A program made the translations under genes and the position numbers. Under the pieces are notes generated by a model. It did not search any database. It saw nothing but the letters and a program-made list of their open reading frames with translations, and was not told the origin of the DNA. A DNA stretch of 64,000 nucleotides from Bacillota bacterium (lineage in GTDB: Bacteria; Bacillota; Clostridia; Acetivibrionales; DSM-2933), in the NCBI GenBank assembly GCA_023430975.1, contig JAEYYB010000129.1:1-64000 (forward strand), in the 5' to 3' direction. Positions 62,988 through 64,000 of this stretch are shown piece by piece (position 1 is the stretch's first letter; every line of letters starts with the position of its first letter).

Positions 62988-63970
62988 ATGATTTATATTT
63001 TGAACCATCTTACGGTAAGTTATATGAAAAAATTGAAAATGGAGTTAGTGAAGTGTTTGAGTTTAAGAGTGACTATGGAATTGTAAGTCACATGTTTATT
63101 AAACGGGAGATACCATTAAAGATTGATGAAAAAACCTACTATGACATTATAACTCCTTATGGCTATGGTGGACCTGTAATTGAGTGGTGCCAAGAAGGAC
63201 GCAAGAAAGAGCTGGTAAATGACTTCTACCTAGCGTTGAATGGGTATTGTAACAAGAATAATATCGTAAACGAATTTGTAAGATTTCATCCCATAATGGG
63301 GAATGCACAAGATTTTATAGATTATTATGATGTGGAATATATTAGAAACACAATTGGAACTAATTTAGAGCAATACGATGACCCTATTCAATCAGAGTTT
63401 TCTAAGTCGTGTCGTAAGAATATAAAAAAAGCATTAAGAAACGGGGTTAGCTTTGAAATAATTGAAAAACCAAATGATGTGGACGATTTTATTAAAATCT
63501 ATTACTCAACAATGAAACGAAATAAAGCTGAGGATTATTATTACTTTGATGAAGAATATTTTAGGCAATGCATTGAGTTGTTTGGCAAGAATATTGTACT
63601 GGTTAAAGCAATTTACAAAGAACTGACCATTGCTATGGGACTCTACTTTATCTACGACAAAACAATCCATATTCACTTGTCAGGAACACTTAATGAGTTT
63701 CTTTATCTGTCGCCTGCATACATATTGAGATATGCAATTACCATATGGGGAAAAGAAAAAGGGTATAAACTAATACATCATGGTGGTGGTAGAAGCAATG
63801 ATATAGATGATAGTTTGTATTTATTTAAAAAGCAGTTTGGTTGTAATACTGAGTTTAGATTTTACATTGGAAAAAAAATATGGAACGAAGAAATTAATTC
63901 CAGGTTATGTGAGTTCGTGGGAGCGGATAGAAACTCAAAGTTCTTTCCGGCATATAGGATAAGCCGCTAA
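62984..63970 (+). CDS. FemAB-like GNAT-fold transferase
   Basis: 328 residues with a FemAB/Acetyltransf_6 pattern: YGYGGPVIEW, FVRFHPIMGN, FSKSCRKNIKKALRNGVSFE, FIKIYYSTMKRNKAEDYYYF, LSPAYILRYAITIWGKEKGY and HHGGGRS. Related proteins transfer amino acids or acyl groups in cell-wall and surface-glycan synthesis. ATGA overlap with the previous gene. The operon probably continues, since gtaggtgagtggg at the window end looks like the next ribosome site. Confidence 0.75.
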   Translation: MNDLYFEPSYGKLYEKIENGVSEVFEFKSDYGIVSHMFIKREIPLKIDEKTYYDIITPYGYGGPVIEWCQEGRKKELVNDFYLALNGYCNKNNIVNEFVRFHPIMGNAQDFIDYYDVEYIRNTIGTNLEQYDDPIQSEFSKSCRKNIKKALRNGVSFEIIEKPNDVDDFIKIYYSTMKRNKAEDYYYFDEEYFRQCIELFGKNIVLVKAIYKELTIAMGLYFIYDKTIHIHLSGTLNEFLYLSPAYILRYAITIWGKEKGYKLIHHGGGRSNDIDDSLYLFKKQFGCNTEFRFYIGKKIWNEEINSRLCEFVGADRNSKFFPAYRISR

Positions 63971-64000
63971 TAATTATATTCTTTTATGTAGGTGAGTGGG

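Overview
The window looks like the chromosome of a low-GC, anaerobic, cellulolytic clostridium, probably close to Ruminiclostridium. The evidence is AT-rich DNA, strong AGGAGG ribosome sites with some TTG/GTG starts, a secreted phosphoesterase ending in a type I dockerin (a cellulosome anchor, about 48.9-49.1 kb), and no O2-dependent tailoring enzymes in a large natural-product cluster.

Region 1 (about 0.2-45.9 kb) is a hybrid NRPS/PKS cluster on the + strand. A GAF-LuxR regulator is followed by a long hairpin, a near-consensus promoter and a 350-nt leader ending in a terminator-like hairpin. The first module is C-A(Asn)-T-E and should make an N-acyl-D-Asn start. Two genes on lies a signal-peptide/serine-peptidase/ABC-exporter fusion of the ClbP/XcnG type, which removes N-acyl-D-Asn during export. 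This pair is the signature of a prodrug self-protection system, as in colibactin, xenocoumacin, zwittermicin and paenilamicin. Other assembly enzymes are a discrete AT, a free condensation domain, an A-T protein bounded by two partial C domains, an AT-less KS-KR-ACP-C PKS, and an A-T-C protein whose A domain is interrupted by a WbpG-like PP-loop ATPase domain (possible amidine or thioamide chemistry). Precursor genes give 2,3-diaminopropionate (SbnA/SbnB), Asn (AsnB) and probably hydroxymalonyl-ACP (FkbH, acyl-CoA dehydrogenase, hydroxyacyl-CoA dehydrogenase, ACP). Tailoring genes are two glycosyltransferases, a PIG-L deacetylase flanked by two U32-family Fe-S-type proteins, a ProC-like reductase, an aminotransferase and a free-standing thioester reductase. 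A GNAT gene with its own promoter and a large terminator hairpin close the cluster.

Region 2 (46-58.4 kb) is mixed: a B12-type radical-SAM-like protein with odd cysteine spacing, a DUF2975/HTH pair followed by a broken RelE/ParE toxin remnant, the dockerin phosphoesterase, an OxlT-like MFS transporter, a membrane-anchored PstS-OmpA fusion, a Tet(M)-like GTPase fused to a Rae1/YacP-like NYN nuclease domain, a Staygreen-family protein, and the 3' remnant of a polysaccharide deacetylase.

Region 3 (58.6 kb to the end) starts a surface-glycan operon. It has a LoaP/NusG-type antiterminator split by a frameshift in a run of nine A, a leader with a perfect terminator hairpin, then a PglE-like aminotransferase, a phosphoglycosyl transferase-GNAT fusion, a second DegT-like protein and a FemAB-like transferase. 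The operon appears to continue past the window.

All domain and specificity calls were made by eye from translated sequence. No database search was run.
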